The position numbers and the translations under genes were made by a program. From an uncultured Pirellulaceae bacterium (lineage in GTDB: Bacteria > Planctomycetota > Planctomycetia > Pirellulales > Pirellulaceae): 64,000 nucleotides of DNA. Below are positions 34,546 to 43,812 of the stretch, in pieces. Every line of letters begins with the position of its first letter. Positions within the stretch are counted from its first letter, which is position 1. Below the pieces are notes generated by a model. That model did not search any database. It was not told the DNA's origin and saw nothing but the letters and a program-made list of their open reading frames with translations. The DNA lies in NCBI GenBank assembly GCA_938084685.1, contig CALKGE010000003.1, positions 163,898 through 227,897 of the forward strand. The letters run 5' to 3'.

Positions 34546-35844
34546 TCAGAGAACTTTCAAGACGACCGCTTCAGATTCAATGTTTTCCGATTGCCTGAAT
34601 TGCTCGACCGACCGTGCGATGGCGCTTTGCGTGGTATCGTGACTCATGATGACCAGCGGAACGGTTGCTGGTGAATCCTGATCTTTGGGTTCGTGCTGAA
34701 TGATCGAAGCAATGGAAACTCCGTTGCTTCCCAGGATGCCGGTAATTTCGGCCATAACTCCCGGTTTATCAATAACCTGCATTCTCAAATAGTATCGGTT
34801 AATGCTTGGGCCGGCATCAGCCATGCTACGTGGACGGTTGCTTTCAGACCAAAGCTCGAGATTGTTGAAGGTAAGTTGGCCACGGCCCACAACCGTATCG
34901 ACGATATCAGCCACAACAGCTGAGGCGGTGGGCATTTGTCCGGCACCCTGACCATGGTAAAAGACTGGGCCTACCGCATCCCCGTGGACACGGATGGCAT
35001 TGAACGCATCCTGCACTTCTGCCAGGGGAGAACCTTTCCTGATGAGTGTCGGCCCGACACTCATTTCGACTTCATGTCCGACCAGTTTGGCCAGGGCGAG
35101 TAGTTTAATACGGTAACCCAGACGGTCAGCATAGTGAATGTCAGCGATGTCCAGCTCGTCAATTCCTTTACAGGGAATGTCTTCCCAGTTAACACGGACT
35201 CCGAAAGCGAGTTGGCTGAGGATGGAAAGTTTTTGAGCGGTGTCTGCTCCGTTGACGTCAAGTGTCGGGTCGGCTTCCGCGTAGCCAAGGCGTTGCGCTT
35301 CTTTGACCACATCCTCGTAATCTTCTCCGCGATCCTGCATCTGAGTAATAATGAAATTGCAGGTGCCGTTTAAAATTCCTCGTAAGGAAGTGACCTGATT
35401 GGCCGTCAGGCATTGACCAATATTAGTGATGATCGGGATCCCTCCGGCGACCGATGCTTCGAAAGCGATACAGCGACCAAGTTGACGTGCTTTGTCAAAA
35501 AGTTCCGGACCGTGAGCAGCCAGCAATGCTTTGTTGGCTGTGATGATGTCTTTGCCGGATTCGAGTAATTGCAGCATGATGGTGCGGGCAGGCTCGATGC
35601 CTCCGATCAGCTGGGCAACAACGGTAATTTCGGGATTTTGAATGACCTGTTGAATGTCATCGGTCAAAACACCTTCGGGGATATCTACATGACGTGGTTT
35701 GGTGAGGTCCCGCACGACTACTTTTTCGAGCCAGGGGATTCGACCGGCATGACGAGCGGTCCGGTCGCCATGATCCAGCAGCAATCTGGCAACACCTGTT
35801 CCCACGGTGCCCAAACCGATAATACCTACTTTTGTCTTTTCCAT
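34546..35844 (-). CDS. hom: Homoserine dehydrogenase
   Basis: A 432-residue enzyme with an N-terminal Rossmann fold (VGIIGLGTVGTGVARLL), the catalytic-domain motifs VAGGIPIITNIGQCL, GILNGTCNFIITQM, YAEADPTLDVNGADTAQKL, and a C-terminal ACT domain (YYLRMQVIDKPGVMAEITGILG) for feedback by threonine. It reduces aspartate semialdehyde to homoserine. It is the first gene of the minus-strand operon continuing to the proposed homoserine kinase and lysC. GGGAGAG lies upstream, though at some distance from the ATG. Confidence 0.95.
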   Translation of the reverse strand: MEKTKVGIIGLGTVGTGVARLLLDHGDRTARHAGRIPWLEKVVVRDLTKPRHVDIPEGVLTDDIQQVIQNPEITVVAQLIGGIEPARTIMLQLLESGKDIITANKALLAAHGPELFDKARQLGRCIAFEASVAGGIPIITNIGQCLTANQVTSLRGILNGTCNFIITQMQDRGEDYEDVVKEAQRLGYAEADPTLDVNGADTAQKLSILSQLAFGVRVNWEDIPCKGIDELDIADIHYADRLGYRIKLLALAKLVGHEVEMSVGPTLIRKGSPLAEVQDAFNAIRVHGDAVGPVFYHGQGAGQMPTASAVVADIVDTVVGRGQLTFNNLELWSESNRPRSMADAGPSINRYYLRMQVIDKPGVMAEITGILGSNGVSIASIIQHEPKDQDSPATVPLVIMSHDTTQSAIARSVEQFRQSENIESEAVVLKVL

Positions 35845-36077
35845 ATCTTCTCTGTAATTAACTCTCCCTGCGAGCGTTCTCGTTGCCCTGATATGTTTCT
35901 CAGTTTGAATTCGTTACACTCGTAAGTGTTCAAAATCCTGGCAGGACACATGTAGGTCATAGTAGGTCGGTATGAATAATTGGTCAAGGAGCGCCAAATT
36001 GCCTTTAATCGTCGGGGTTTGGCCGCTTTCTCGTCTCGGACAACGCAGCATAATTCGTGCAAGTAAGGAACTGAAAA

Positions 36078-37145
36078 ATGGATCAGGCATCAAAGGACTT
36101 CTTAGTCAATCTGTTGGAAACTCCAGGGCCATCCGGCTATGAGGAACGGGTTCAGCAGGTTGTTCGCAATTATGCCGCAGACTTTGCTGATGAGATTACG
36201 ACCGATGTGCATGGCAATGTGATTTGTGCGATTAACCCTGACGCCGAAGTAAAGCTCATGTTCGCCGGTCATTGTGATCAGATTGGAATGCTGGTTTCGC
36301 ATATCGATGAAAACGGATTTGTGTATGCTCAGACGATTGGGGGCTGGGATCCTCAGCAGCTAATTGGTCAACGTATGGTGATTTGGACAGCCGGTGGGCC
36401 TGTGCACGCGGCCATTGCTCGTAAGCCAATTCATTTATTGACTGACGTGGAACGGAAGCAAGTCGTCAAACTGACCGATTTGTGGTTGGATATTGGCGCC
36501 AGCAATAAAGAGAATGCCGAAGCATTAGTTGAAATTGGTGACCCTGTGACTTTAAGTCTGGGAATGCAGGAAATGCTCAATGGTCTGGCAAACGCTCCGT
36601 GCATGGATAACCGAACTGGTGTATGGGTAGTGATCGAAGCATTGAGGCGGGCCAAAGATCGACATCCTTCCTGTGGTGTCTTCGCTGTCTCGACAGTCCA
36701 GGAGGAAATCGGGTTGCGTGGAGCTCGTACCAGCGCTTTCGGTATCGACCCTGCGGCGGCGATTGCCGTAGATGTGACGCATGCCACCGATTGTCCGACT
36801 ATCGACAAGAAGCAACAGGGGGATATCCAACTTGGTGAGGGCCCGGCAGTCTATCGCGGCCCCAATTGTAATCCGCTGGTGGTGCAGAAGTTGCGGGAGG
36901 TCGCTGCGGAAGATCAGATTCCGTATCAATTGGCGGCCATTGGTCGTGGGGCGTCTAATGATGCCAACGTGTTGCAGTTAAATCGGAGTGGTGTGGCGAC
37001 TGGACTAGTGACGATCCCCAATCGTTATATGCACAGTGCCGTGGAAACGATTTCACTTGATGATATCGATTACGCTGCCTCCTTGCTGGCAGGATTTGCA
37101 GCCAATTACACCGCGGAAGATGATTTTACCCCTCGTGTTAGTTGA
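36078..37145 (+). CDS. M42 family metallopeptidase (glutamyl/endoglucanase-like aminopeptidase)
   Basis: A 355-residue M42 peptidase (FrvX/YsdC type): LLETPGPSGYEERV, metal ligands in FAGHCDQIGM (His), CMDNRTG (Asp), VQEEIGLRGA (catalytic and ligand Glu pair), AVDVTHATD (Asp) and RYMHSAVE (His). These form dodecameric, tetrahedral aminopeptidases that trim short peptides made by proteasome-like or other proteases. All ligands are present, so activity is expected. The gene is divergent from hom and stands alone. Confidence 0.92.
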   Translation: MDQASKDFLVNLLETPGPSGYEERVQQVVRNYAADFADEITTDVHGNVICAINPDAEVKLMFAGHCDQIGMLVSHIDENGFVYAQTIGGWDPQQLIGQRMVIWTAGGPVHAAIARKPIHLLTDVERKQVVKLTDLWLDIGASNKENAEALVEIGDPVTLSLGMQEMLNGLANAPCMDNRTGVWVVIEALRRAKDRHPSCGVFAVSTVQEEIGLRGARTSAFGIDPAAAIAVDVTHATDCPTIDKKQQGDIQLGEGPAVYRGPNCNPLVVQKLREVAAEDQIPYQLAAIGRGASNDANVLQLNRSGVATGLVTIPNRYMHSAVETISLDDIDYAASLLAGFAANYTAEDDFTPRVS

Positions 37146-37205
37146 CATTCTCGTGGCATCCCCCGTTAGGGGAGGGGTGCCAGACGTGAATTTTGCTTTC
37201 GGCGC

Positions 37206-37258
37206 TGTCAAACTGACACATCTTTGACTCCCCAGGACGACGTCCTGCCAATATGGCA
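37206..37258. promoter_or_regulatory. Paired palindromic sites upstream of groEL2, candidate activator sites
   Basis: TGTCA-AAC-TGACA (37206-37218) and TGCCA-ATA-TGGCA (37246-37258) are each perfect inverted repeats with a 3-nt spacer, 40 bp apart. They lie about 160-210 bp upstream of the sigma-54 boxes, a normal distance for enhancer-binding proteins. The site pair at 10003-10055 before groES1 has the same spacing and similar sequence. Confidence 0.55.
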
Positions 37259-37417
37259 TCAGTTGAAATGTTTTGGGTTAGGTGGTTCTCCAGTCAGTGT
37301 CATGGCATGGTGTCAGGGTGCCTGAGTGCAACGCTTTTGGTAAAGTCCGTGAAAAGGGGGAAATAATAGGTGGCTGTGTGCTTGTCTCCGAGCGGTTTCT
37401 GGAATATTTTGGATACT

Positions 37418-37434
37418 TTGGCACGCATGTTGCG
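37418..37434 (+). promoter_or_regulatory. Sigma-54 (-24/-12) promoter of groEL2
   Basis: TTGGCACGCATGTTGCG matches TGGCAC-N5-TTGC exactly. The distance from TTGC to the groEL2 GTG is 152 bp, identical to the groES1 case. Confidence 0.72.
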
Positions 37435-37507
37435 GTGTCCACTGTATCAATTTGTTAATTTTCAGCGGATTGTAGAAGCTGAAGTTAGCAGGAAGATAAA
37501 GAGTAAT

Positions 37508-37530
37508 CGGGAGTGTCAGGTACATTCCCG
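37508..37530 (+). promoter_or_regulatory. Hairpin in the groEL2 leader
   Basis: CGGGAGTG (37508-37515) pairs with CATTCCCG (37523-37530), with one G-U pair, around a 7-nt loop, 52 nt before the start codon. A 23-nt element of similar placement occurs before groES1. Confidence 0.4.
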
Positions 37531-37581
37531 TTGAATTAAATTTAAACGCTTTTGGAACACTCTTTGAAGGAGAATCCGGAC

Positions 37582-39270
37582 GTGGCAAAACAAATGGTAT
37601 TTGACGACAAGGCTCGACAGTCATTGTTGTCTGGTGTTGCCAAACTGGCCCGTGCTGTACGAAGTACACTAGGCCCTCGTGGCCGAAATGCTGTCCTGGA
37701 CAAAGGATGGGGATCACCGAAAGTCACCAAAGACGGTGTAACCGTCGCAGAAGACATTGAATTGGACGATGTCTTTGAAAATCTTGGTGCTCAGTTGGTG
37801 AAAGAAGCTGCCAGCAAGACAAACGAGGTAGCTGGAGACGGAACAACTACTGCGACCGTATTGGCGGAAGCGATTTTCCGTGAAGGATTGAAAATGATTG
37901 CCGCCGGCGCTGACCCAATGGCACTGGGCCGTGGAATCAGCAAATCTGTCGAGGCTGTCTGCGAGCAGATTGGCAAGCAGTCGATTGCGATCGATTCGAA
38001 GAATAAAAAAGAGATCCAGCAGGTTGCCACGATTGCCGGTAACAATGACAGTACCATCGGAAACGTCCTGGCAGATGCGTTCATCAAGGTAGGCAAGGAT
38101 GGTGTGATCACAGTTGAAGAAGGTCGCGGAAGCGAAACGACTGTGGAAGTGGTAGAAGGAATGCAGTTTGATCGCGGATTCCTGTCTCCTCATTTTGTGA
38201 CCAATGAATCAGAAGTCACCGTGGAGTTGGAGAATTGCCTGATCCTGCTGTTTGAAGAGAAGATCTCTTCAAACAAGAAGTTGATTCCGTTGCTGGAAGC
38301 GGTGAGTCAGGCCAAGAAGCCATTGCTGATCGTGGCCGAAGACATTGAAGGGGAAGCGTTGGCAACTCTGGTTGTCAACAAGATGCGAGGTATCCTCAAT
38401 GTGTGTGCCGTGAAAGCTCCTGGTTACGGTGATCGTCGTAAGGCGATTCTGGGAGACATCGCTGTTCTGACTGGCGCCACTCCGATTTTCAAAGATCTGG
38501 GAATTGAGCTGGAAAGCGTCAAGCTGTCTGATCTGGGGACAGCCAAAAAGATCCGCATTACCTCAGAAAGTACGATAATGGTCGGCGGTGCTGGCAGCAA
38601 AAAAGATATCGAAGGTCGAGCTGATCAGATTCGAAATGAGATCGAAGTGACTGACAGCGAGTATGATCGCGAGAAGCTGCAGGAGCGTTTGGCGAAGCTC
38701 GCCGGAGGCGTGGCGCAGATTAACTGTGGCGCTACGACTGAGACAGAGATGAAAGAGCGTAAGGCGCTACTGGAAGATGCGAAAGCGGCAACGCAGGCAG
38801 CATTGGAAGAAGGTATCGTTCCTGGTGGTGGAGTTGCTCTGATCCGTGCCGACAAGGCGATTGCTGCGTTGGGCCTGGAGGGCGACGAGACATTGGGTGG
38901 TCGGATCATTCAAAACATTTTGGACTATCCGTTGCGAGCGATCGCAAAGAATGCAGGTCTCGATGGTGCAGTGATTGTGAACCGCGTTCGTAAGCTCAAA
39001 GGAAAAGCAGACGGATATAACGCTGATAAAGATAAATATGGCGACATGGTTGATATGGGCATTGTTGAACCTGCAAAAGTGGTTCGTACTGCTCTCCAGA
39101 ATGCATCCAGTGTCGCATCACTTCTGTTGACCACAGAGTGTCTGGTAACTGAAATTCCTGTTGAAGAGGAAGATGACGACCACCACGATCACCACGATCA
39201 TGGAATGGGTGGCGGCATGCCAGGCATGGGCGGCATGGGTGGAATGGGCGGAATGCCCGGCATGATGTAA
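37582..39270 (+). CDS. groEL: Chaperonin GroEL (copy 2), canonical GGM tail with His-rich insert
   Basis: About 562 residues, starting at GTG 37582 behind AAGGAGAA. It keeps [58 protein letters not shown] and PGGGVALIR. The C-terminus is distinctive: an acidic EEEDDD run, then HHDHHDHG, then a GGM repeat tail as in canonical GroEL. The His-rich patch would place metal-binding residues inside the folding chamber. It is the first gene of a groEL-groES-groEL-dnaJ-grpE block and has a sigma-54 promoter. Confidence 0.96.
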   Translation: MAKQMVFDDKARQSLLSGVAKLARAVRSTLGPRGRNAVLDKGWGSPKVTKDGVTVAEDIELDDVFENLGAQLVKEAASKTNEVAGDGTTTATVLAEAIFREGLKMIAAGADPMALGRGISKSVEAVCEQIGKQSIAIDSKNKKEIQQVATIAGNNDSTIGNVLADAFIKVGKDGVITVEEGRGSETTVEVVEGMQFDRGFLSPHFVTNESEVTVELENCLILLFEEKISSNKKLIPLLEAVSQAKKPLLIVAEDIEGEALATLVVNKMRGILNVCAVKAPGYGDRRKAILGDIAVLTGATPIFKDLGIELESVKLSDLGTAKKIRITSESTIMVGGAGSKKDIEGRADQIRNEIEVTDSEYDREKLQERLAKLAGGVAQINCGATTETEMKERKALLEDAKAATQAALEEGIVPGGGVALIRADKAIAALGLEGDETLGGRIIQNILDYPLRAIAKNAGLDGAVIVNRVRKLKGKADGYNADKDKYGDMVDMGIVEPAKVVRTALQNASSVASLLLTTECLVTEIPVEEEDDDHHDHHDHGMGGGMPGMGGMGGMGGMPGMM

Positions 39271-39324
39271 TCAGCCGCTGGTTTTCGTTCTTATTAATTT
39301 TCAAAACAAACAATGAAGGAATAA

Positions 39325-39630
39325 ATGATCATGGCAAAGATCAAAATTCGTCCTCTGGATGATCGTGTAGTAATTCGCCCTGCCGAGAGCGAAGAAGTAA
39401 CAGCAGGTGGTATTGTCCTGCCTGACTCGGCAAAAGAAAAACCGCAGCGTGGTACGGTAATCGCCTGTGGAAGTGGTCGATTGCTTGAAAGTGGCGACCG
39501 TGCTGGACTTTCACTTGAAGTGGGTGACGTGGTTATCTACGGCAAGTTCGGCGGTACCGATATTGAAGTCAATGGCGAGGATGTCAAGATTCTGCGAGAA
39601 ACAGAAATTCTGGCGAAAGTACTCGACTAA
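39325..39630 (+). CDS. groES: Co-chaperonin GroES (copy 2)
   Basis: About 101 residues. ATG 39325 has AAGGA four bases upstream; ATG 39331 (MAKIKIRPLDDR) is an alternative. The mobile-loop block ESEEVTAGGIVLPDSAKEKPQRG and the C-terminal KILRETEILAKVLD are typical. It lies between groEL2 (54 bp upstream) and groEL3 (59 bp downstream), an unusual order since groES normally comes first. Confidence 0.96.
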   Translation: MIMAKIKIRPLDDRVVIRPAESEEVTAGGIVLPDSAKEKPQRGTVIACGSGRLLESGDRAGLSLEVGDVVIYGKFGGTDIEVNGEDVKILRETEILAKVLD

Positions 39631-39689
39631 CAACGGGGTGAATTCCCTGATTGTTCCTAATTAATTATTCAACTCCAGGAGTTTGAGTT

Positions 39690-41312
39690 GTGGCTAAACA
39701 GCTTTTGTTTGAAGATAACGCTCGTGCACGTTTGTTGCGTGGTGTCAGTAAACTAGCCGATGCGGTTGCTGTCACGATGGGACCAACCGGACGTAATGTG
39801 ATTATTGATAAATCGTTTGGTGGGCCCACAGTAACCAAAGACGGTGTGACTGTCGCGAAAGAGATCGAACTTGAAGATCGTTTCGAAAATATGGGTGCCC
39901 GACTGGTGGTGGAAGTTGCTCAGAAAACTTCCGATCTGGCTGGTGATGGTACGACGACAGCGACGGTGCTGGCGCGATCAATTTATCGCGAAGGTCTGCG
40001 AAACATTGTAGCCGGTAGTAACCCCATGTCGGTGCGACGGGGTATTGAAAAGGCTGTCTCGGCTGCCGAAGACAGATTGCTTTCGATTGCCAAGCCGGTT
40101 TCCAGCAAAGAAGAAGTAGCTCAGGTTGGTGCTATTAGTGCCAATAACGATGATGAAATCGGAAACCTGTTGGCAGATGCTTTGGAACGTGTTGGCAAAG
40201 ATGGTGTGATTACTGTCGAAGAAGGCAAGACAACAGAAACAACAGTCGATTTTGTCGATGGTATGCAGTTTGATAAAGGGTACGTTTCACCCTACTTTAT
40301 CAACCGTCCTGCCGAGATGGATTGTGTCATGGAGGATGCTTACATCCTGATCCATGAAAAGAAAATCAGCAATCTGCAGTCGCTGGTTCCTGTGCTTGAA
40401 AAAGTTGGAAATACAGGTAAGCCTCTGATGATCATTGCCGAAGATGTGGATGCAGAAGCATTGACTCTTTTGGTCGTGAATAAGCTGCGAGGTGTACTCA
40501 ATGTCTGTGCAGTGAAAGCTCCGGGCTTTGGTGATCGTCGCAAGAACATGCTTGGTGATATTGCGGTACTCACTGGAGGAACGCTTATCAGTGAAGACCT
40601 CGGTATCCAGCTGGAAAATGTTACGCTGGAACAGCTCGGTCAGGCTCGTAAAGTGACTGCCGACAAAGGTGCAACCACGATTGTGGAAGGACTGGGAAGC
40701 CGCAAGGAAATCGATGCTCGCGTGGATCAGATCAACAACCAGATGGATCAGACCGAAAGCGAGTACGACAAAGAGAAGTTCCAGGAACGGCTGGCTAAAT
40801 TGTCTGGTGGTGTAGCAGTCATTTCCGTGGGTGCTGAAACCGAAGCTGATATGAAGCAGAAGAAAGCTCGTATCGAAGACGCGCTACATGCAACACGCGC
40901 TGCAGTGGAAGAAGGTATTCTTCCTGGCGGTGGAGTTGCCCTGATTCGCTGTACGGAAGCTGTGCAGGAAGCACGTGCCGCAGCCAAAGGGGACGAGAAG
41001 ACAGGTGTGGATATCATTCTTGGAGCTCTGGAAGCACCGCTTCGTCAGATCGCTGATAATGGTGGAATTGATGGCAGTGTCGTTGCCGACAATGTTCGAG
41101 AGAACCGGTCGATGGCCTATGGCTATAATGCCAACAGTGGTGAATACGGAGATATGTTCAAAGCTGGTGTTGTGGATCCGGTCAAGGTAGTTCGTACGGC
41201 TCTGGCCAATGCTGGAAGTATCGCCGGATTGATGCTGACCACCGAAGCACTGGTTACCAACTACGACAAGGAAGATAAGGAACGGGGTTCGATCGAAGGA
41301 AGTGTTAATTAA
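39690..41312 (+). CDS. groEL: Chaperonin GroEL (copy 3)
   Basis: A 540-residue chaperonin starting at GTG behind CCAGGAG. ATP-site motifs [24 protein letters not shown] and [16 protein letters not shown] are kept, as is [14 protein letters not shown]. The end ([15 protein letters not shown]) lacks GGM repeats. It is third in the groEL-groES-groEL array and is followed by a terminator. The three copies differ most in their tails. Confidence 0.96.
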   Translation: MAKQLLFEDNARARLLRGVSKLADAVAVTMGPTGRNVIIDKSFGGPTVTKDGVTVAKEIELEDRFENMGARLVVEVAQKTSDLAGDGTTTATVLARSIYREGLRNIVAGSNPMSVRRGIEKAVSAAEDRLLSIAKPVSSKEEVAQVGAISANNDDEIGNLLADALERVGKDGVITVEEGKTTETTVDFVDGMQFDKGYVSPYFINRPAEMDCVMEDAYILIHEKKISNLQSLVPVLEKVGNTGKPLMIIAEDVDAEALTLLVVNKLRGVLNVCAVKAPGFGDRRKNMLGDIAVLTGGTLISEDLGIQLENVTLEQLGQARKVTADKGATTIVEGLGSRKEIDARVDQINNQMDQTESEYDKEKFQERLAKLSGGVAVISVGAETEADMKQKKARIEDALHATRAAVEEGILPGGGVALIRCTEAVQEARAAAKGDEKTGVDIILGALEAPLRQIADNGGIDGSVVADNVRENRSMAYGYNANSGEYGDMFKAGVVDPVKVVRTALANAGSIAGLMLTTEALVTNYDKEDKERGSIEGSVN

Positions 41313-41362
41313 ACACGGCTGAGACGAATCGGATTCTTTGTTTCCGGACGAAGTAAAAATCG

Positions 41363-41392
41363 AGCCGCCTCCCGGAAGGGGGCGGCTTTTTT
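41363..41392 (+). terminator. Terminator after groEL3
   Basis: AGCCGCCTCC (41363-41372) pairs with GGGGGCGGCT (41378-41387), one G-U pair, followed by a T run. It separates the chaperonin genes from dnaJ, which starts only 22 bp later, so read-through or a hidden dnaJ promoter is needed. Confidence 0.85.
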
Positions 41393-41413
41393 CATAAAAA
41401 CGTGCTTGGAATC

Positions 41414-42565
41414 ATGGCTGACAAACGAGATTACTATGAAGTGCTGGGTGTGGCTCGCGATGCCTCGAAAGGGGTGATCGGGTCTGCCTACCGTAAGCTG
41501 GCCATCAAATATCATCCGGATAGCAACCCGGATGATGACGAAGCGGTGGAAAAGTTCAAAGAAGCTGCTGAAGCTTACGAAGTTCTCAGTGATGATGAGA
41601 AACGCGCTCGGTATGATCAGTACGGACATGCTGGTCTGGGCGGCGGAGGGGGACCACAGTTTTCCAGCGTGGAAGATATCTTCGAAGCATTTGGAGGTAT
41701 TTTTGGCGGTGGAGGTGGAATCTTTGACAGTCTGTTTGGGGGTGGTGGATCGCGAAGGCAGGAACGGAGTCGCCGTGGGGCCGATATCCGCTGTAACGTG
41801 CTACTCGATCTGGAAGAAGCGGCTGCTGGTTGCACCAAGACTGTCGAAATTGCTCGTAATGAGCTATGTGAATCGTGCGATGGAAGTGGCGCTGCCCCAG
41901 GGGCAGTTCGCGAGTCGTGTGTCCGTTGTGGTGGCCGGGGACAGGTTGTCCAGTCGGCGGGGATCCTGCGAGTACAAACGACATGCCCGGCCTGCCAGGG
42001 AAGTGGAAGTACGGTAGCCAATCCCTGTACCGATTGTGATGGTGAAGGGCTGGTTCCGAAGAAGGCGGAAATCAAGGTGAATATTCCAGCCGGAGTTGAT
42101 GACGGTACGCGAGTACGCATCTCCGGCCAGGGTGAAGCAAGTCCGCAAGGAGGAGTGGCCGGTGATTGTTACTGTTTTATCGGAGTTCGAAAACACAAAG
42201 TATTTGAACGCCATGATGATCATCTGGTAGTTCGGATTCCACTTACCTATGCCCAATTTGTGTTGGGAGCAGAGGTAGAAGTACCAACACTCGATGGCAT
42301 GGAATCTGTCTTTATTCCTGCGGGGACGCAGTCCGGGGAAATTTTTCGAGTGCGTGGGGCAGGAGTACCTAACGTCCATACAGCCAGGAAGGGTGATCTA
42401 TTGGTAGAAACCAAAGTGGAAATCCCGACCAAGGTGAGTGCGGAACAGGAAACACTGTTGAGACAGTTGGTGGAATTGGAAGAAACTGAAGTCGCACCAG
42501 AACGAAAGAGCTGGTTGGAGTCGATCAAAGACTTTTTCAGTGGTGTGGAAGAGGTTGAGGAATAA
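41414..42565 (+). CDS. dnaJ: Chaperone DnaJ
   Basis: About 383 residues from ATG 41414 ([18 protein letters not shown]). The J domain carries HPD in IKYHPDSNP; a Gly/Phe-rich region with GGGG runs follows. The zinc domain has four CxxCxGxG repeats ([32 protein letters not shown]), and two C-terminal client-binding domains complete a type I DnaJ. It stimulates DnaK ATPase and delivers clients. grpE follows 14 bp later; no dnaK is in this window. Confidence 0.96.
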   Translation: MADKRDYYEVLGVARDASKGVIGSAYRKLAIKYHPDSNPDDDEAVEKFKEAAEAYEVLSDDEKRARYDQYGHAGLGGGGGPQFSSVEDIFEAFGGIFGGGGGIFDSLFGGGGSRRQERSRRGADIRCNVLLDLEEAAAGCTKTVEIARNELCESCDGSGAAPGAVRESCVRCGGRGQVVQSAGILRVQTTCPACQGSGSTVANPCTDCDGEGLVPKKAEIKVNIPAGVDDGTRVRISGQGEASPQGGVAGDCYCFIGVRKHKVFERHDDHLVVRIPLTYAQFVLGAEVEVPTLDGMESVFIPAGTQSGEIFRVRGAGVPNVHTARKGDLLVETKVEIPTKVSAEQETLLRQLVELEETEVAPERKSWLESIKDFFSGVEEVEE

Positions 42566-42579
42566 AGAAGGAGTTGGTA

Positions 42580-43170
42580 ATGACTGAAGATAGTAATGAT
42601 TTTGATGAAGTGCTTCAGGATGACTCGCAATTGGATGAACTCGTCGGACAGGCAAAAGATTCCGATGGTGCAGATGAGGAATTAACTCCTGAGCAACTAA
42701 TCGCTGAGCTGCAGGATAAAAACGTCCGCTTATTGGCGGAAATGGATAACGTACGAAAGCGAGCAGCACGGGAATTGGCTGAGAATCGCCGGTATGCTGC
42801 ACTGCCGTTGGTAACGGATCTATTGCCGATGACCGATAACCTGCAAAGGGCTTTGGATGCTGCGGATACCGCTGAATCAGTCGACTCGCTCAAAAGTGGC
42901 GTCGAAATGGTTCTGCAGGGTATGCTGCAAATCTTTGAAAAACATCATTGCCAGCCCATCGTAACCCAGGTGGGACAACCCTTCGATATGAATTTGCATG
43001 AAGCGGTTGGCATGCAGCCAAGCGAAGAGCAGCAAGCCAATACGATTCTGTTTGTTGCCAGCCAGGGTTATCAGTTGCATGATCGAGTGGTTCGACCAAG
43101 CCAGGTGTTTGTTTCCAGCGGACCTGCTCAGACTCCTTCTGCCAACCCCGAGTCAGATTCAGACTTCTGA
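42580..43170 (+). CDS. grpE: Nucleotide exchange factor GrpE
   Basis: About 196 residues from ATG 42580 behind AAGGAG. An acidic N-terminus leads into the dimerisation coiled coil (LIAELQDKNVRLLAEMDNVRKRAARELAENRRYA) and the beta domain (QVGQPFDMNLHEAVGMQPSEE, and HDRVVRPSQVFVS). It releases ADP from DnaK. It follows dnaJ closely, a dnaJ-grpE order rather than grpE-dnaK-dnaJ. Confidence 0.94.
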   Translation: MTEDSNDFDEVLQDDSQLDELVGQAKDSDGADEELTPEQLIAELQDKNVRLLAEMDNVRKRAARELAENRRYAALPLVTDLLPMTDNLQRALDAADTAESVDSLKSGVEMVLQGMLQIFEKHHCQPIVTQVGQPFDMNLHEAVGMQPSEEQQANTILFVASQGYQLHDRVVRPSQVFVSSGPAQTPSANPESDSDF

Positions 43171-43188
43171 GCTGCGGAGAATATTATC

Positions 43189-43506
43189 ATGCCAACCTAC
43201 GATTATGAATGTGATCATTGCGGGTATACCTTCGAATTGTTTCAGGGAATCAATGAAGCACATAAAAAGAAGTGCCCTGAATGCAAGAAAATGAAATTGC
43301 GACGATTGTTCGGTACGGGTGCCGCTCTGCTGTTTAAGGGATCCGGATTCTATGAAACCGATTATCGCAGTGATTCGTACAAGTCCGACGCCAAAAAAGC
43401 CAACCAGGTTGAGTCCTCTAAAAAGTCGGAAGCGAAAAGTAGTGATGCCAGCAAACCTTCAAATGCCGGGAAGGAATCACCGAAGAAAGCATCTGGTGAT
43501 AGTTAA
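43189..43506 (+). CDS. FmdB-type zinc-ribbon protein
   Basis: A 105-residue protein: MPTYDYECDHCGYTFELFQ ... KKCPECKKMKLRRLFGTGAALLFKGSGFYETDYRS is the FmdB/CxxC_CxxC_SSSS zinc-ribbon domain. The remaining 50 residues are a Lys/Ser/Ala-rich low-complexity tail. The family is often called a putative regulatory protein, but the function is not established. It lies 18 bp behind grpE, so it is probably in the same transcript. Confidence 0.88.
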   Translation: MPTYDYECDHCGYTFELFQGINEAHKKKCPECKKMKLRRLFGTGAALLFKGSGFYETDYRSDSYKSDAKKANQVESSKKSEAKSSDASKPSNAGKESPKKASGDS

Positions 43507-43606
43507 GGCTGGTGAACCGCTCTCACCTGCGACTTGTGCTTTTTGATGCGGGAATCGATACAATAGCCGATTGGACCCTGACCAACTTTTTTTAAGTGTA
43601 ACTGTT

Positions 43607-43789
43607 ATGACGACATTGCAATGTCCAATATGTATGAAACCGTTTGCCGCAGAGCAGACAAAAGCGATGCCCTTCTGTTCGAGCCGTTGCTGTCAGGTTG
43701 ACTTGGGACGTTGGTTTAATGAAGAATATGGCTTGCCCTATGAGCCTACCGAAGAAGAACCATTGTTAGAGGAAAATTCAGAACTCTGA
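43607..43789 (+). CDS. yacG: DNA gyrase inhibitor YacG
   Basis: A 60-residue zinc protein from ATG 43607. It has CPICMKPF, then PFCSSRCCQVDLGRWFNEEYGLP, the YacG pattern of CxxC with CxxxC and the DLxxWxxExY helix, and an acidic tail. YacG binds GyrB and inhibits gyrase. A TACAAT box at 43560-43565 may serve as a -10. Confidence 0.9.
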   Translation: MTTLQCPICMKPFAAEQTKAMPFCSSRCCQVDLGRWFNEEYGLPYEPTEEEPLLEENSEL

Positions 43790-43812
43790 CACGAGTAAAG
43801 GAAGAAGTTGTC

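Larger units (their letters stand above)
37146..37581. other. 436-bp regulatory region upstream of groEL2
   Basis: No gene is seen. It holds two perfect palindromes (37206-37218 and 37246-37258), further TGTCA half-sites near 37298-37314, a sigma-54 promoter (37418-37434) and a leader hairpin (37508-37530). Confidence 0.6.

Noticed and set aside
35845-36077. Attenuator or leader peptide before hom
   Set aside because: A short frame can be read on the minus strand, but it is not rich in Thr or Ile and no terminator hairpin with a T run is present.
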